DNA from: an uncultured Acidimicrobiales bacterium
Lineage (GTDB): Bacteria > Actinomycetota > Acidimicrobiia > Acidimicrobiales > SZUA-35
DNA length: 64,000 nucleotides
Direction: 5' to 3'
Assembly: GCA_938002965.1 (NCBI GenBank)
Contig: CALKZY010000030.1
Coordinates: forward strand, 1-64,000
The translations under genes were made by a program, and so were the position numbers. Positions 55,366-64,000 of the stretch are shown here, piece by piece. The stretch's first letter is position 1. The number at the start of each line of letters is the position of its first letter. The notes under the pieces are model-generated. The model searched no databases and was not told where the DNA came from. It was given only the letters and a program-made list of their open reading frames with translations.

Positions 55366-56907
55366 TCAGTCAACCTCTGGCGGATTGAACGCTGGTCGAG
55401 GAAACGTCACATCGCCATATGACGTCGGATCTTTACGATCCGGAGCGACGTCGGGGTGGGCGGCGTGCCAAGCCTGCACACGAGCCTGCCAGACATCAAG
55501 TCCCTGGCCATTGGTGTAGAGCGTGTGGCAGTTGGTCGGAGGTAGGCGACCGGGGTAGTCGCCCTCTCCCAGGTAGATGACGACCACGCCGGTGCACTCA
55601 CCGATCTTGGTCGCCGGAGGAAAGTCGGCGCGACGATCGCCGTTGGGTACCTGCTCAACTACGAACACGCTGTCGACGAAGTTGAAGGTCGGGTTGACCG
55701 AGCCGGTGGCGTCGCTCTGATCCTTGAGCTTGAAAAGCGGCCCGGTGCCGTACACCTCACGGTCCACACAGGGACTGGCCTGATACTGGTCACGGTTGAC
55801 GTTGTAGTACTGATCGGCCCGCTCGCACGGCTTGTACGGCCCGGGCATCATCTCCATTCGCAACAGGACATTGTCGAATGTGACGGTGTTGCCCAGCCCA
55901 GACAAGGTGTCGTCGGTGGGGCGGTTGCTGTAGCCGGTGTAGCAACCGTCGAACAGCGAGTCGGCGATGACACCGGACGCCATTTGATCATTCTCGATGC
56001 AGTCGTCGCGGGTGTACTCACCCCACACGTTTTGCACCCGCCAGTCGGTGGCGGCATTCATCCGTGGCCCGTCGTGCAGGTTGAAGAAATACATGCCGCT
56101 GAGCACCGGGTTGATGGCGTCGGCAACGTCGATGGCGGTGTGGTTGCGGGTGGTGCCCAAGCGATAGCCGAGGCCGATGCCTTCGGTGTCGTAGTTCTCG
56201 GCCCAAGTGATGTTGTAGGGATTGTCGGGGTTAACGATTTCGCCGCCCGCTACGCACAGGTCAACCGATGAGTCGGTCTGCACTAGGCCCCAACGGGAAT
56301 CGACCACAGGTTTGTCGTTGACCACAGCGTCTTGCGACCGGGAGTGCACTGAAATGGTGGTACCCCGAAGGTCGATCGCGGTTCCCGCATCGACGTCGCC
56401 GGGACGGATTCGGCCGACCAGGTCGCGGTTGGCCCAAGTGGTGTCGATGTTGGTGATAGCGTCGCCGGTCAGACAGGAGAACGAATCCACCGGTGGCCGT
56501 GGCGGCGGCGGTGGCGGTGGCGGTGGAGGCGGAGGCGGTGGTGCCGATGTGGTGAACGAGTCCTGGATTGTTGCCGTTCGCCCTGATCTGCTGCGAGCTT
56601 CGATCTCGAAGTAGTAGGTGGTGTCAGCATTCAGGCCGCTCAGCGTGATCGACTGACTGCTGGACTGGCTACCGGCATCAACTTGTGAGCCGTAGGCGGT
56701 TGTGATGCCGTAGCGCACCAGGCCCGTCGCTTTGCCATTGGTGGACCACGAGATCGTGGCCGAGGTCTCGCCGATGTTGGTGGCGGTGACGCTGGTGATT
56801 CGCAGCTGCTTGGCTGCGTTGGCCGTGGTAGCCAAGCCAAACAATATGGCGACGACGGCAATCAGCGTTATAGCGCCCCGAAGGCCGCTTGATCTGGTGG
56901 TGGTCAT
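55366..56907 (-). CDS. Secreted protein: FN3, poly-proline, beta-helix-like domain
   Basis: The 513-residue protein has a signal peptide (about 1-32, ending ATTANAAKQ), a fibronectin type III domain about 36-122 (SATISWSTNGKATGLVRYG), a run of 14 prolines near 125, and a domain of about 370 residues with short repeated strands (IDLRGTTISVHSRSQDAVVN, NPVLSGMYFFNLHDGPRMN) that suggests a right-handed parallel beta-helix. Eight cysteines are spread in it. Such proteins often bind or cleave polysaccharide; no catalytic motif is obvious. It converges with asnB. Confidence 0.75.
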   Translation of the reverse strand: MTTTRSSGLRGAITLIAVVAILFGLATTANAAKQLRITSVTATNIGETSATISWSTNGKATGLVRYGITTAYGSQVDAGSQSSSQSITLSGLNADTTYYFEIEARSRSGRTATIQDSFTTSAPPPPPPPPPPPPPPRPPVDSFSCLTGDAITNIDTTWANRDLVGRIRPGDVDAGTAIDLRGTTISVHSRSQDAVVNDKPVVDSRWGLVQTDSSVDLCVAGGEIVNPDNPYNITWAENYDTEGIGLGYRLGTTRNHTAIDVADAINPVLSGMYFFNLHDGPRMNAATDWRVQNVWGEYTRDDCIENDQMASGVIADSLFDGCYTGYSNRPTDDTLSGLGNTVTFDNVLLRMEMMPGPYKPCERADQYYNVNRDQYQASPCVDREVYGTGPLFKLKDQSDATGSVNPTFNFVDSVFVVEQVPNGDRRADFPPATKIGECTGVVVIYLGEGDYPGRLPPTNCHTLYTNGQGLDVWQARVQAWHAAHPDVAPDRKDPTSYGDVTFPRPAFNPPEVD

Positions 56908-57044
56908 TCGGCGATTCCCCTTTTGCCCTACTGAACTGACGTTAGCGGAGCAAAAGGGTCGGCACCAGAACGCTCACCGAACACGGTATGTTCCTTAACC
57001 CTTAGTTGACCGAAACTGTCGATCAGTCATTCGAACCGCGCCGA

Positions 57045-57914
57045 CTACATGGTTATCTTGCCCGGAAGCCGCTGGGGGTGGTCAGCCATATAGGTGATTC
57101 CTGAGGCGTTGACGCCGAGGTCAATCATCAATTTTGCCAAAAGAATTGACGATGAATAGCCCTCAAGAACCGGCACTTCCCAGCCTCGCTCATCGAGGCC
57201 GGCTTGGATGAACGGCTTCAGCCAGAAGACTCCGGAGCAACCTAGGGTGATCACTTCCGCTCCGTCCTCCATTAAGGCCAGTTCTGCTTGTTCGATGGCG
57301 TTGTCTACGGCAATTGACTGCTCACCGGCTAACGCCTTGTCCCGCTCCGCTCGCAGCGTTGGTCCCTCGGACACACCGGGCCGAGGTAGGCGCATGCCGA
57401 TGTTTCGTATGGACGCACATCGATTCTGAAGCTGGTGGGTGTAAATCAGGTCCCGGTAATAGACATTGTGAACGCCGGCAATATCGATCACCGAGAACTT
57501 ATTGCCAAGCATGGTGGCGAGGTACATCTGGGCGTGGCCGTTGGCGGTGCAAACAATTCCGAAGGACCGACACATTTCCCTGGCCTCGGCGAAGCCCGGC
57601 TCCCCTCCTCCCAACAAAACCACGCCGTTGTAGTTGCCGCTCTCGCACGCTTCACGAATGTTCTTTAGCCTGGCGTCGGCGGCATAGGTGAACTCTTCGC
57701 GCGTTTCGACCGGCCAATCGCCATAGGTGGGCTCGGCGCCCGGATGTAGATCCCAATTGATTCCATCGAGATACGGCATAGTCATCTCGGCGTTCATCAG
57801 CCGCTCAGTTTTTGGAAGCGCACCGTCGAGATGCAGTGTTTGATATCCCCATTGCGTTGTGGCCGGAAGACGAAACGGTGGAATGAGCAGAAACTGATAC
57901 TTCGATTCGGGCAT
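57045..57914 (-). CDS. Asp/Glu racemase-superfamily enzyme
   Basis: The 289-residue protein belongs to the group containing arylmalonate decarboxylase, maleate isomerase and hydantoin/Asp racemases. GGGEPGFAEAREMC and VCTANGHAQ provide the first Cys region, GAEVITLGCSGVF the second Cys. Two cysteines on opposite faces usually move a proton. The substrate is unknown. ATG 57914; no partners adjoin. Confidence 0.8.
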   Translation of the reverse strand: MPESKYQFLLIPPFRLPATTQWGYQTLHLDGALPKTERLMNAEMTMPYLDGINWDLHPGAEPTYGDWPVETREEFTYAADARLKNIREACESGNYNGVVLLGGGEPGFAEAREMCRSFGIVCTANGHAQMYLATMLGNKFSVIDIAGVHNVYYRDLIYTHQLQNRCASIRNIGMRLPRPGVSEGPTLRAERDKALAGEQSIAVDNAIEQAELALMEDGAEVITLGCSGVFWLKPFIQAGLDERGWEVPVLEGYSSSILLAKLMIDLGVNASGITYMADHPQRLPGKITM

Positions 57915-57960
57915 GGCAAAATCCTACAACGCAGGGTTTCATGGGACCGCAATGTGTTGG

Positions 57961-59271
57961 TCAGCCACCCTTGTAGTTGAGGATGGTTTCCAGCCGATGC
58001 TCGATGCGGACCAGGTCACGCTGGTTGGCCATCACTTCGCCCAGATCCTTGTATGCCTCGGGGTGTTCGTCCAGCAGAGCCTGAGCGTCGTTGTTCCAGG
58101 CGATGCCCGACATTCGGTCTTCCAGCGTCTCGGTGCTGAGCTGCTTGCGGGCCGCGGTTCGCGACAGCCGCCGTCCGGCACCGTGAGACGCCGACCGATA
58201 GGAGTCAGGGTTGCCCAGTCCGGACACAATGAACGATCCGGTGGCCATTGAACCCGGGATGATGCCCATCCGACCCTGCGACGCGTCGATCGCTCCCTTG
58301 CGGGTGATCCACATCTCGGTGCCGTGATGGGTTTCCTGCGAGGCGTAGTTGTGATGGCACTGGATCTTGTCGCCGTCGGTGACATGGTCGTTGGATACAT
58401 GGTCGTTGGATACATGGCCCCTGTGGCCGGCCCGGTCCTTCGTCACCTTGCTCATTACACGGGCGATGACTCCGGCCACCGTGTCCATCATGGCCGCCCG
58501 GTTTTCCATGGCGTAGTCCTGGGCCCACAGCATGCCGGTAATGTAGGCGTCGAACTCGTCGGTGCCCTGCACGAAGTAGGCCAGGTCCGGATCTTCCAGC
58601 GGATTCTCCAGCACTTTGGCCATGTTCTTGCGGGCCCGCCCGATGTGCTCCTGGGCGAACACGTTGCCCGGACCTCGCGAACCGGAGTGCAGCACGATCC
58701 ACACCCGGTCGGTGTCGTCCACGGTGAGCTCCACAAAGTGGTTCCCGCCGCCGAGCGTGCCGAACTGGGCCGCCAGCTTGCCGTTGTTGAACCGGTCGGA
58801 TCGCACCTCGGGCGCGTTCCGGATCAGTCGGTCAAGCGTCTTGGATCGGATCGGTCGGTCGTGCGAGCCCGCCCGCTTGTTGCCCCGTCGAGGCTGACCG
58901 GACGGCACCGCCTTGGCGATACCGGCGTGCATCTTCGACAGGTGCGGGTCCACCTGGTCCTGGGTGAACACGGTGCGCTGGGCCACCATGCCGCAACCAA
59001 TGTCCACCCCGACCGCGGCCGGGATGATGGAGTTGCGGGTGGCTACCACCGACCCCACGGTTGCTCCCATGCCCAGGTGGGCGTCGGGCATCAGGGCCAG
59101 CGGCTTGTTCACGATGTCCATGGCCGCGGTCCGGTGAGCCTGAGCCATCGTCTTGGCGTCAAGTTCGGTGGCCCAAGTCAGCACGTTGCCGCTGGTGATC
59201 GGGGTCTCGATGGCGGTGGCGTTGTTGTGGTTGTTGTCGTTTTCGTGGTCGGTGCTCATGTCGTGATTCAT
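57961..59271 (-). CDS. rtcB: RNA-splicing ligase RtcB
   Basis: ATG 59271, preceded by GAGGAG, gives 436 residues. VGVDIGCGM has the metal Cys, GTLGGGNHFVEL has the NHF of the active site, and CHHNYASQETHHG, RKGA and AGRRLSRTAA complete the manganese and GMP sites. RtcB joins 2',3'-cyclic phosphate to 5'-OH RNA in tRNA splicing or repair. An insert near residue 300, GHVSNDHVSNDHVTDG, comes from 15-bp tandem repeats. The N-terminus is Asn/His/Asp-rich. Confidence 0.95.
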   Translation of the reverse strand: MNHDMSTDHENDNNHNNATAIETPITSGNVLTWATELDAKTMAQAHRTAAMDIVNKPLALMPDAHLGMGATVGSVVATRNSIIPAAVGVDIGCGMVAQRTVFTQDQVDPHLSKMHAGIAKAVPSGQPRRGNKRAGSHDRPIRSKTLDRLIRNAPEVRSDRFNNGKLAAQFGTLGGGNHFVELTVDDTDRVWIVLHSGSRGPGNVFAQEHIGRARKNMAKVLENPLEDPDLAYFVQGTDEFDAYITGMLWAQDYAMENRAAMMDTVAGVIARVMSKVTKDRAGHRGHVSNDHVSNDHVTDGDKIQCHHNYASQETHHGTEMWITRKGAIDASQGRMGIIPGSMATGSFIVSGLGNPDSYRSASHGAGRRLSRTAARKQLSTETLEDRMSGIAWNNDAQALLDEHPEAYKDLGEVMANQRDLVRIEHRLETILNYKGG

Positions 59272-59786
59272 GGCTTGCTCCTCTCTCCACTCTGTCATGT
59301 TTCTTCGGGTTTGCGTGTTCGTTGATGTCCGTGCGGGCCGAGCCGCGACAGCTCTCTTTGCGCTGCCCACGACCCGACCCGCCCTCTCATTCCCCGGTCA
59401 CCAATGGCGTTAAGCGACCGGCCTCGGTCAACGGCGCGTCGGGCGCGCCACCAACCGGTGTCAGGTGCGTTCGTTTGACCAGATCTCGATCGCCGACCAG
59501 GACCCTGTAGCCCCGGTCGACGTTGAGCGCCTTAGCTGCGGTCGCTCACCGAACGTTGCGGCTCGACGAGTCCGAGGCCGCACTGGAAGTGTCCGGCCTG
59601 TGAACATTGAATTCGTCTATTCCGTAAACGTGTCATGGCTCTTGCCTGGTCCTGTTGCCGGCGCCCGTCGCGCCAACTGCCACCTGATCGTATGGATCAA
59701 GTGGCAGCCGGTCAACCGAATTTTCGCTTGGGCCAACTGACGAGTAATCGTCGATCGTGCTGGATGGGCGTTAGACCAAGTTGTGG
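59272..59786. other. Gene-free stretch with a strong hairpin
   Basis: No convincing gene. A hairpin at 59677-59707 has CTGCCAC and GTGGCAG plus TGATC and GATCA arms, a mismatch between and a 5-base loop. It is 80 bases past the end of the large minus-strand gene, a possible terminator without U run. Confidence 0.55.
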
Positions 59787-62522
59787 TTACGTGAGAATGT
59801 CATCCGGATAGTCCCCTGGAGGAGGTCGCAAATAGAAGCTGGCGACGGTTGCTACGGGGCAGTAGTAACCATTGTCATGCTCAACCCGAATCTGAACTTG
59901 GCTTTCATCCCATCCCAGCCAGAAGTCGACGTTGAACTCGAACCATGGGCTCCATCTATAGGGTTCGGCCGGTGGGGCGCTCACACCACCTGCCCACGCA
60001 TTCGACGCTATGTGGGTAACGGATACTGGTGAAGGGGTGCCGTTGTAGATGCGTATTGCCGCAACTTCCAATCCTCGCTGCGGGTCGGAAGGATTGTTTG
60101 GGTTTCTGCTGTCGACATTCTCCAATCGGAGCTCCAATCGAACGTTGATCTGCTCACAGTCGTCGATTAAGCCTCTATCGCTGTATGACCATCTCACGAC
60201 GTTGCTGTCTCCGGCAGAAACGCCTATTCGAACCGGTGTGCCAGGTGGGGGCTGGGGCGGATCGGGTCGTGGCTCTGGCGGGGGTTCTTCATCTGGTGGC
60301 TGCGGCTCGGGCGTCGGCGGTGGGAGTTCGGTGAGGCTTTGGCGAATCCAACCGCCGCCTCGTATTCGGAAATACCCGGTCGTGGACTCAACGATGTCGA
60401 GTGGTTGCCCTGTCTCGACGCTGCCGACTCTGGCAGCACGACACAAGCTGTCGCTGAACGGCTCGTTGGGCTCTGCGTAGAGGAATGCAGGAGCCGAGGC
60501 GACCCGGTCGAGAATGACGGGAAACGAGCCGTCTCTAGTGCAACCGTTCGGCGGTGGAGCCGGAGGCGCGTCGGTTCCGCCACCTCCACTATCACCACCG
60601 CAGTGGGGGCGAGCTGAGGTCAACTCGGTCATTCGGTCGACTATCCGCCGTTGCTGGGCATCGCTCATCTCGCGGGCAAGGCCCAGAACGTAGTGGTCGC
60701 CGCCGCCTTCACTAAATGACGTTGTGCCCCGACTCGAATCGACCGATACCCGGCCTCGTCGGAGGGGCGAGAAGTAGTCGGACGGATCTTCGATGGCGGC
60801 GATCACCGAGGTCAGATCCCACGACCGCATGTCGTAGTGGGAGCCCTGCGGCGGGTGCCACTCCATCTCTTGCGGATAGTTAGGCGCCATGTACGAGTCT
60901 TTGATGATGTGATTTGACTGGTAGTTGAAGTCATCGTTGATGCTGCTGAGCGGATAGTGAATGTCGTACCCGAGTCGGAATTCGCTTTGGATCAACGTGG
61001 TTGGCCAGTCGTTGAACACTTTCTGAGCGGCGCTGCGGGCGTTCGAGATGTTGAACTCCGCCTTACCGGTATTGTTCTCGCCGGCCATCACCGACAGCAG
61101 TCGGGCCTTGCGAGCCACAAGGTCCGGGTACTCCTCTAGAAGTCGGGCGGTATTGGTGGAGAAGCCGACCTGAATGATCACAACGCTGTTGTCAGGAGCG
61201 GCCCGCATGACATCGCGCATGACGAGATGTCCTTCCTGGACAGTGCTCATGTTCAGGTTGTAGGGGTACCGGCCAATCATGTCAGCGGTGAAGCCCTCTT
61301 CAGAACGGTCTTTGCTCGTGGAGCCGCGGTATACACCGATCGGAATGTTCGGCCGGCAATAGAAGGTGTTCACGGCGTCGTTGTAGCGTGCCCCGGTGTC
61401 GGAGTTGCGGGATAGCGTGACCGCCGCCAACTGCGCCATGCCCCGATTGGCGTACTCGTGGACCATGGCGAGGGCCAGTGCATCATCGATGTCAGGCCCC
61501 ATATCAGTATCGAAGATGACGATAGGCGTTCCGTCATTGTTCAACGGCGGTATCTCTGAGCCTGACCCCGAGTCTGATCCGCCACCGCCGTTGCCTCCGG
61601 TGTTTCCGGTGGGGTCGAGTCGTGCTGTTTCGGCCCAGCCTTGGGCGCCGTTTGGTGCGGCGACTTTGGACCATTCGCCTTGGGTTTCGATGCGGTTGAC
61701 GGTGTCTCCGGTGTTGAGCCAGGCGACGACGTTTGCTTCGTTTGGTGATGTTCGGACGGGTTCTGATCGTAGGCCGAGGGTTGTGTAGCCTTCGGGGCTG
61801 ACGTTGACTCTGAACTCACCGGTGGTTGGAGTTGAACCGCCACCACCACTGTTTGTCGATATGCGGTAGTTCTCGACCCAGCCGGTGGTGCCCTGGGTGG
61901 TGGTGATGTTTGACCAGTCACCTTGGGTGCTGTTGCGAGTAACCGAGTCTCCGGTGTTGAGCCAGGCGACGACGTTCGCTTCGTTTGGTGATGTTCGGAC
62001 GGGTTCTGATCGTACGCCGAGGGTTGTGTAGCCTTCAGGGCTGTCGATCACCGTGAACTGACCCGATGCCGGGGTCGCCGCCTGGATGGCGTACTCGAAA
62101 TAGTTGATGCCGCACGACAGCCACTCCGACTGCTTGTTGCCGGCCCCGCAGCTGTTAACGGAGTCCCAGGAGCCTACGGAGTGAACGCTCGGATCTTCCG
62201 TCTGGTAGCGGACACCGCCGACTTCGACGTAGTCAACGACCAGCGCTGATGGCCAGTCCCCGTCGGTATGCCTAACCTTCAGCGTCCCAACGGGCTCAGG
62301 GGAGTTATAGGTGAAGCTTTGGTCGCTAGTGGTGACGGGCCAAGATGCCACGTCGGTCCCGTTGACGGTAAGCCGAAGAGTTTCCGAGCCCTAGTTACCT
62401 CTTGCCCGAACGACGACAGTCTCGCCACCAGACTGAGCGTCCGCCGGCGCCACCGCCACCACCGTCGAAAAAACCATCAGGGCAGCACAAAAAAGCCGAA
62501 CCCGAATAGACCAACCAACCAT
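59787..62522 (-). pseudogene. Large secreted nucleoside-hydrolase-like multidomain protein with one in-frame TAG
   Basis: The ATG at 62522 has GGAGG seven bases before it; 911 codons follow with one TAG at 62391-62393, codon 44. A signal peptide (ending PADAQ) leads to a carbohydrate-binding-like domain; the TAG lies in RARGN, TAG, GSETLRLTVNG, where relatives have Gln, Thr or Gly. Then two SH3-like modules (LGVRSEPVRTSPNEANVVAW and its copy), a nucleoside hydrolase domain (VIFDTDMGPDIDDALALAM), another SH3-like part, a Pro-rich linker (PPPEPRPDPPQPPPG) and a C-terminal domain. The hydrolase Asp cluster is present. If TAG is a real stop, only 43 residues would be made. Confidence 0.78.
61705..62043 (-). 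repeat. Two nearly identical 96-bp segments encoding the SH3-like modules
   Basis: Segments 61705-61800 and 61948-62043 differ at about three positions, 243 bp apart. Both encode EGYTTLGxRSEPVRTSPNEA and NVVAWLNTGD. The identity suggests recent duplication or conversion of one module. Confidence 0.75.
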
Positions 62523-62668
62523 CACACGTCCTCCAACCGGACTTGAATTCCAACACCCCAACCGCCAACCACGGCAACCGAGAACAATCACCCTAGGTCA
62601 AGAGACATGCATAAACAAGTCACTTCTACAGCAACCCGCGGATCGGTGAGTCTTTATCCCAATAGGAA

Positions 62669-63505
62669 CTACTTCCGACTGGCCAATTGCTCCAAGTACG
62701 CCTCAGCCGCAGCCCGGGATTCAGGGTCTCGTAGAGCGGCGACGAGACTGTCGGCGTCGTTCCAGTTGCGGGCCGTTCCGGTCATCGAATCGAGCACCGC
62801 CATGACGTGACGCTTAGTCGAATGCAAGGTCAGGGACGACTTGGTGGACAACCGTTGGGCCAACTGTTCGACCTCGGGCATCACGTGATCCTTGGGAACC
62901 ACCCGATTCAGGAAACCGAGCTGCTTGGCTTCCTCAGCCGAGAACGGCCGACACGTCATCACCAATTCCCGAGTCATGGCCGGACCGATCTCACGCACCA
63001 GACGGGGGATACCGCCCCAAGCCAACGGGATTCCCAAGTCGACCTCGGGGATGGAGAAGTACGTATCGGCGGCCGCCACTCGCAGATCACAACCGGCGGC
63101 CAACACCAGCCCACCTCCGACACACGGCCCCCAAATCGCCGCGACGGTCACAGCCCGCAGCCGCTCCAACGACTCCACCATCAACCGCCCGGCGTCGGCA
63201 CCATGGCGAGGATCGACTGGCGCAGCACCAGTACTGGAACCCTGGGCTGACCCAGTTGCCGGGCCAGACCCGAAGAACGACACATCGGCCCCGGCTGAGA
63301 ACGCCCGACCTGAGCCGGACACGATCACCACCTTCAACCCGACGACGCCATCGAGCTGATGGAACGCTGCAGCCAGCTCCTCCAACGTTTGAGTGCTGAG
63401 CGGGTTCAGTTTGTCCGGCCGGTTCAGTGTGACCCGCCCGATAGGGCTGTCGCCGACCTCGACGGCGATCGTTTCAAATGTGGTGGGCTTGAAGCTGTTG
63501 GTCAT
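62669..63505 (-). CDS. Enoyl-CoA hydratase/isomerase family protein
   Basis: The 278-residue protein has the crotonase fold: RVTLNRPDKLNPLST, the oxyanion stretch GRAFSAGADVSFF, WGPCVGGGLVLAAGCDLRVAA and the Glu-bearing IPEVDLGIPLAWGG. It acts on acyl-CoA thioesters, hydrating or isomerising a double bond. An insert of about 20 Ser/Gly/Ala/Thr residues after SFFGSGP is unusual. No other fatty-acid genes adjoin. Confidence 0.92.
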   Translation of the reverse strand: MTNSFKPTTFETIAVEVGDSPIGRVTLNRPDKLNPLSTQTLEELAAAFHQLDGVVGLKVVIVSGSGRAFSAGADVSFFGSGPATGSAQGSSTGAAPVDPRHGADAGRLMVESLERLRAVTVAAIWGPCVGGGLVLAAGCDLRVAAADTYFSIPEVDLGIPLAWGGIPRLVREIGPAMTRELVMTCRPFSAEEAKQLGFLNRVVPKDHVMPEVEQLAQRLSTKSSLTLHSTKRHVMAVLDSMTGTARNWNDADSLVAALRDPESRAAAEAYLEQLASRK

Positions 63506-63558
63506 GGGGTGCGCCTCCCTTGGCCGTCAACCGTAGTCGTGGTACTAGGCTCAGGCCC

Positions 63559-64000
63559 ATGCCGGAACTGCTCGACACCGCCCAACGCCACAGGGCCGAA
63601 TACGACCATGCTGACGATCTGCGCACCGGGTCGTTTCTGCTGCTGCGTTTCGTGGTCGGTCTGTTGACAATCGCCCTACCCCCGCTACTGATCCTGCTTG
63701 ACGTGATGTTCCTCGGAGGCAGCCCAACGGCTAGGGGGTCGCTCAGTGCGTACTACCACTCTGGCGTGCGAGACATTTTCGTCGCCATCCTCGTAGTCGA
63801 CGGCGTCTTTCTGATCACCTACAAGGTTTTCGAGCGCACTCTTGAGAACGTTCTGACCATGCTGGCCGGGTTGGCCGCCATCACCGTTGCCCTCTTCCCC
63901 GTTGCGCCACCAGCGGGGGTAGTGCCCGTCCCGCTGCAGGAACGTCTGGGCGAAGGCGTGGTCGAAACCATCCACTACGGAGCCGCAGCGGTACTGTTTG
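63559..64000 (+). CDS. Multi-span membrane protein, DUF998-like; partial
   Basis: The ATG at 63559 opens MPELLDTAQRHRAEYDHADD; the frame runs off the right edge. It has hydrophobic segments (FLLLRFVVGLLTIALPPLLI, FVAILVVDGVFLITY, MLAGLAAITVALFP), and LSAYYHSGVRDIFVAIL, a motif seen in function-unknown membrane proteins of the DUF998-like group. It diverges from the enoyl-CoA hydratase gene. Confidence 0.7.
   Translation, partial: MPELLDTAQRHRAEYDHADDLRTGSFLLLRFVVGLLTIALPPLLILLDVMFLGGSPTARGSLSAYYHSGVRDIFVAILVVDGVFLITYKVFERTLENVLTMLAGLAAITVALFPVAPPAGVVPVPLQERLGEGVVETIHYGAAAVLF

Noticed and set aside
34717..62393. Genome-wide reassignment of TAG to an amino acid
   Set aside because: dnaA, dnaN, recF, gyrB, yidC and others end at TAG with sensible lengths, so TAG is an ordinary stop in this genome; only local explanations remain for the three internal TAGs.

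Overview
The window is a G+C-rich actinobacterial chromosome segment carrying the replication-origin neighbourhood. The order gyrB, DUF721/DciA, recF, dnaN, dnaA, then divergently rpmH, rnpA, yidD, yidC, jag, rsmG, parA, parB, parS and later trxA/trxB is the classic origin layout of Actinobacteria. GTG and TTG starts, ATGA/GTGA overlaps and very acidic, low-complexity protein extensions fit class Acidimicrobiia, but that placement is an inference from style and gene order.

Layout. 1-5.7 kb: a minus-strand operon of two Tad-pilus-like secreted proteins, a LysM membrane protein, a lipoprotein and a large exported protein with a Hint (self-processing) domain followed by long repeats; its C-terminus lies beyond the left edge. 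5.9-10.1 kb: an accessory strip with one lipoprotein gene, one A+T-rich secreted-protein gene and several wrecks (ISL3 and IS630 transposase remnants, a frameshifted nucleotidyltransferase, an internally deleted alpha/beta hydrolase). 10.1-17.7 kb: gyrB, DUF721, a TlpA-like lipoprotein with an in-frame TGA in place of the first cysteine of its CxxC motif (probable selenocysteine), recF, dnaN and dnaA. 17.7-29.6 kb: a 1-kb DnaA-box region, then the rpmH-to-rsmG block, an OmpA-like protein, a solute-binding lipoprotein, a glycosyltransferase and chromosomal parAB with one perfect parS.

29.8-32.1 kb holds a second, plasmid-like partition cassette: a ParA-type ATPase overlapping a ribbon-helix-helix/AT-hook protein, surrounded and penetrated by four arrays of GGGT-type repeats, all in one orientation and spaced about 10-11 bp. 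I regard this as the most likely undescribed system here, together with the putative selenoprotein.

32.1-35.4 kb is eroded: yggT, an ABC-transporter pair with one half interrupted by TAG and the other replaced by a methyltransferase fragment, and a ferredoxin joined to the tail of a TetR gene. 35.5-50.5 kb: galK, trxA, trxB, a secreted hydrolase, a DoxX/DUF4288-like fusion, an acidic/RGR-tailed protein, an ECF sigma factor fused to an anti-sigma-like zinc finger, a membrane span and a mucin-like tail, an AlaX editing protein, a Rieske oxygenase, an astacin-like protease gene with an internal TAG, and a TetR regulator. 50.8-55.3 kb is a compact polysaccharide cluster (glycosyltransferase, flippase, AsnB-type amidotransferase). 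55.4-64 kb: a secreted FN3/poly-Pro protein, an Asp/Glu-racemase-family enzyme, rtcB, a very large secreted nucleoside-hydrolase-like protein with an internal TAG, an enoyl-CoA hydratase and the start of a membrane protein.

Three otherwise intact genes are each cut by one in-frame TAG, while TAG is also the normal stop of dnaA, dnaN, recF, gyrB and yidC. Genome-wide recoding is therefore unlikely; nonsense mutation, local readthrough or assembly error remain open.
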